Shown: positions 62,988 to 64,000 of the stretch, piece by piece
Position numbering within the stretch: position 1 is the stretch's first letter
Layout: every line of letters starts with the position of its first letter
Source: Cyclobacteriaceae bacterium
Lineage (GTDB): Bacteria; Bacteroidota; Bacteroidia; Cytophagales; Cyclobacteriaceae
Direction: 5' to 3'
Length of the DNA stretch: 64,000 bases
NCBI GenBank assembly: GCA_028285445.1
Contig: JANQPQ010000044.1
Location: 1-64,000 of the forward strand
Notes under the pieces: model-generated
Databases searched by the model: none
The model's input: only the letters and a program-made list of their open reading frames with translations
Told to the model about the DNA's origin: nothing
Translations under genes and position numbers: made by a program

Positions 62988-64000
62988 CTAGCTCGCGGAT
63001 TGCTTCGCTAGTTGTTTCTTATTTAGGTCTACCACTACTGGAGATGCTATGAATACTGAAGAGTAGGTTCCTACTAGCACTCCAATCAACAGTGCAAATG
63101 AGAACCCTCTTAGTACTTCTCCTCCAAATATGAGTAGAACCAGCACAACAATTAGGGTTGTTACTGAAGTGATTAGGGTCCTATTTAACGTTCCATTGAT
63201 GGATAAATTAAACGTCTTCACCAAATCAGTGCTTGTTTTCAAATTCAGGTTCTCACGAATTCTATCAAAAACAATTACCGTGTCATTAATTGAATAACCG
63301 ATAATGGTAAGCATGGCGGCAATGAACACCTGATCGACCTCATACATAATACCCATGGCTCCCATGAGTGCATATGCTGAAAGCACTACCATAGAGTCGT
63401 GAAACAACGCGACTATCGCTCCCAGGCCAAATTGCCACCTCCTGAACCTTATCAAAATGTAGAGGAATATTACTATTAGAGACAACACTATTGATTGCTG
63501 TGAAGCATTCTTAATATCATCGGCGATGGTTGGGCTAACTTTATTGGAGCTTGAAATGGTAAAGTGGGAACCATCAACTTTGGAATCATCAGCGATATAC
63601 TGCTTACCACTAAACCTCTCCAATCCGCCAATTAAAACTCTTTCCACAGCCGCATCAACTGAGTCAGAGTCTTCATCAACCCTATAGCTTGTTGTAATTT
63701 TTACCACACTACTAGCCCCATAAGTTTTCACTTCGGTGCCAGCTCCTTCAAAGTCTTGTGATAAGCTAGTCTTTATGTCTGAAGCAATTACCGGTTCATC
63801 AAACGTTACAACGTACGATCGTCCTCCTCGGAAATCAACACCAAAGTTCAATCCGTTAGTTGCAATCAATGCCACGCCAACTGTAATAAATATTGCCGAG
63901 CATACATAGGCGATCTTTCTTTTCCCCAAGAAATCAATACCCAGGTTTGACAAAACTCCTTTAGAAAATGGCGTCGTAAAAGACATCTTACTTTGGTCTC
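62988..64000 (-). CDS. SecF part of the SecD/SecF translocase, cut by window edge
   Basis: Accessory subunit of protein export that uses the proton gradient to pull preproteins outward. Visible are the first membrane helix (IAYVCSAIFITVGVALIA), FGVDFRGG, the periplasmic P4 domain and the five-helix core with SLIVIFLYILIRFR and DSMVVLSAYALMG; the ligand helix ends in IIGYSINDTVIVFDRIREN. The ATG at 63986 is possible, but the frame is open through the window edge and many Bacteroidota have SecD and SecF fused (SecDF), so this may be the C-terminal third of a longer protein. A SecD half would lie beyond 64000. Confidence 0.93.
   Translation of the reverse strand, partial: DQSKMSFTTPFSKGVLSNLGIDFLGKRKIAYVCSAIFITVGVALIATNGLNFGVDFRGGRSYVVTFDEPVIASDIKTSLSQDFEGAGTEVKTYGASSVVKITTSYRVDEDSDSVDAAVERVLIGGLERFSGKQYIADDSKVDGSHFTISSSNKVSPTIADDIKNASQQSIVLSLIVIFLYILIRFRRWQFGLGAIVALFHDSMVVLSAYALMGAMGIMYEVDQVFIAAMLTIIGYSINDTVIVFDRIRENLNLKTSTDLVKTFNLSINGTLNRTLITSVTTLIVVLVLLIFGGEVLRGFSFALLIGVLVGTYSSVFIASPVVVDLNKKQLAKQSAS

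Overview
The window looks like a chromosomal segment of a free-living Bacteroidota bacterium, most likely from the Cytophagales. The basis for this is indirect: predicted secreted proteins and lipoproteins are very common; several upstream regions carry the Bacteroidota promoter core (TTG/TTTG, about 20 bases, then TAnnTTTG) and most genes lack a clear Shine-Dalgarno; and BshA (bacillithiol), HflX, a SecDF-type translocase, TPR-CHAT proteins and a GH3/beta-lactamase fusion occur together. I see no prophage, insertion sequence, CRISPR array or rRNA. Coding density is high, and the only unexplained gap over 300 bases lies downstream of aspS (59286-59714).

Layout. 1-6660: a secreted TPR-CHAT protein cut by the left edge, then a Tat-exported aminotransferase-fold protein, a secreted amidohydrolase and a TPR lipoprotein. 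6659-14736: a BlaR1/BlaI-type sensor-repressor pair with three operator dyads over its own promoter, a divergent secreted protein, a RCK-type potassium channel, a membrane PP2C/SpoIIE-like phosphatase and three small exported proteins. 14810-26436: clpB, a thioesterase, a second TPR-CHAT protein, rlmN, and a convergent operon of a small membrane protein, mutL and two rhomboid proteases. 26507-36174: an exported GH3-beta-lactamase fusion, bshA, a fatty-acid-hydroxylase-like protein, a VWA / AAA+ / AlbA-domain gene set and a PIN-PhoH protein.

36275-43094: an exported Xaa-Pro aminopeptidase facing a minus-strand set made of a transglutaminase-like lipoprotein, tRNA-Arg(CCU), a second transglutaminase-like protein that lacks the catalytic Cys, and an M1 peptidase; then hflX. 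43332-55734: a long same-strand run beginning with a polysaccharide module (GT4 glycosyltransferase, Wza-type export lipoprotein, Wzc-type tyrosine kinase with a Gly-Tyr tail, CpsB-type phosphatase, epimerase) and continuing through a TPR protein, a ComA-type phosphosulfolactate synthase, a DUF368 protein, aroE, uvrB and a small outer-membrane-like protein. 55783-64000: superoxide dismutase, tadA with a secreted protein, aspS, a structured AT-rich gap, a small membrane protein, trkA-trkH, and the SecF part of a translocase running off the right edge.

The observations most worth following are the pair of transglutaminase-fold paralogues flanking a tRNA gene, with catalytic Cys kept in one and Leu in the other; the mRNA that starts 12 bases after that tRNA; the BlaI-type promoter whose core is bracketed and filled by three dyads; and the hairpin-rich region after aspS. 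None of these by itself proves a new system. Most of the window is ordinary housekeeping and envelope biology.
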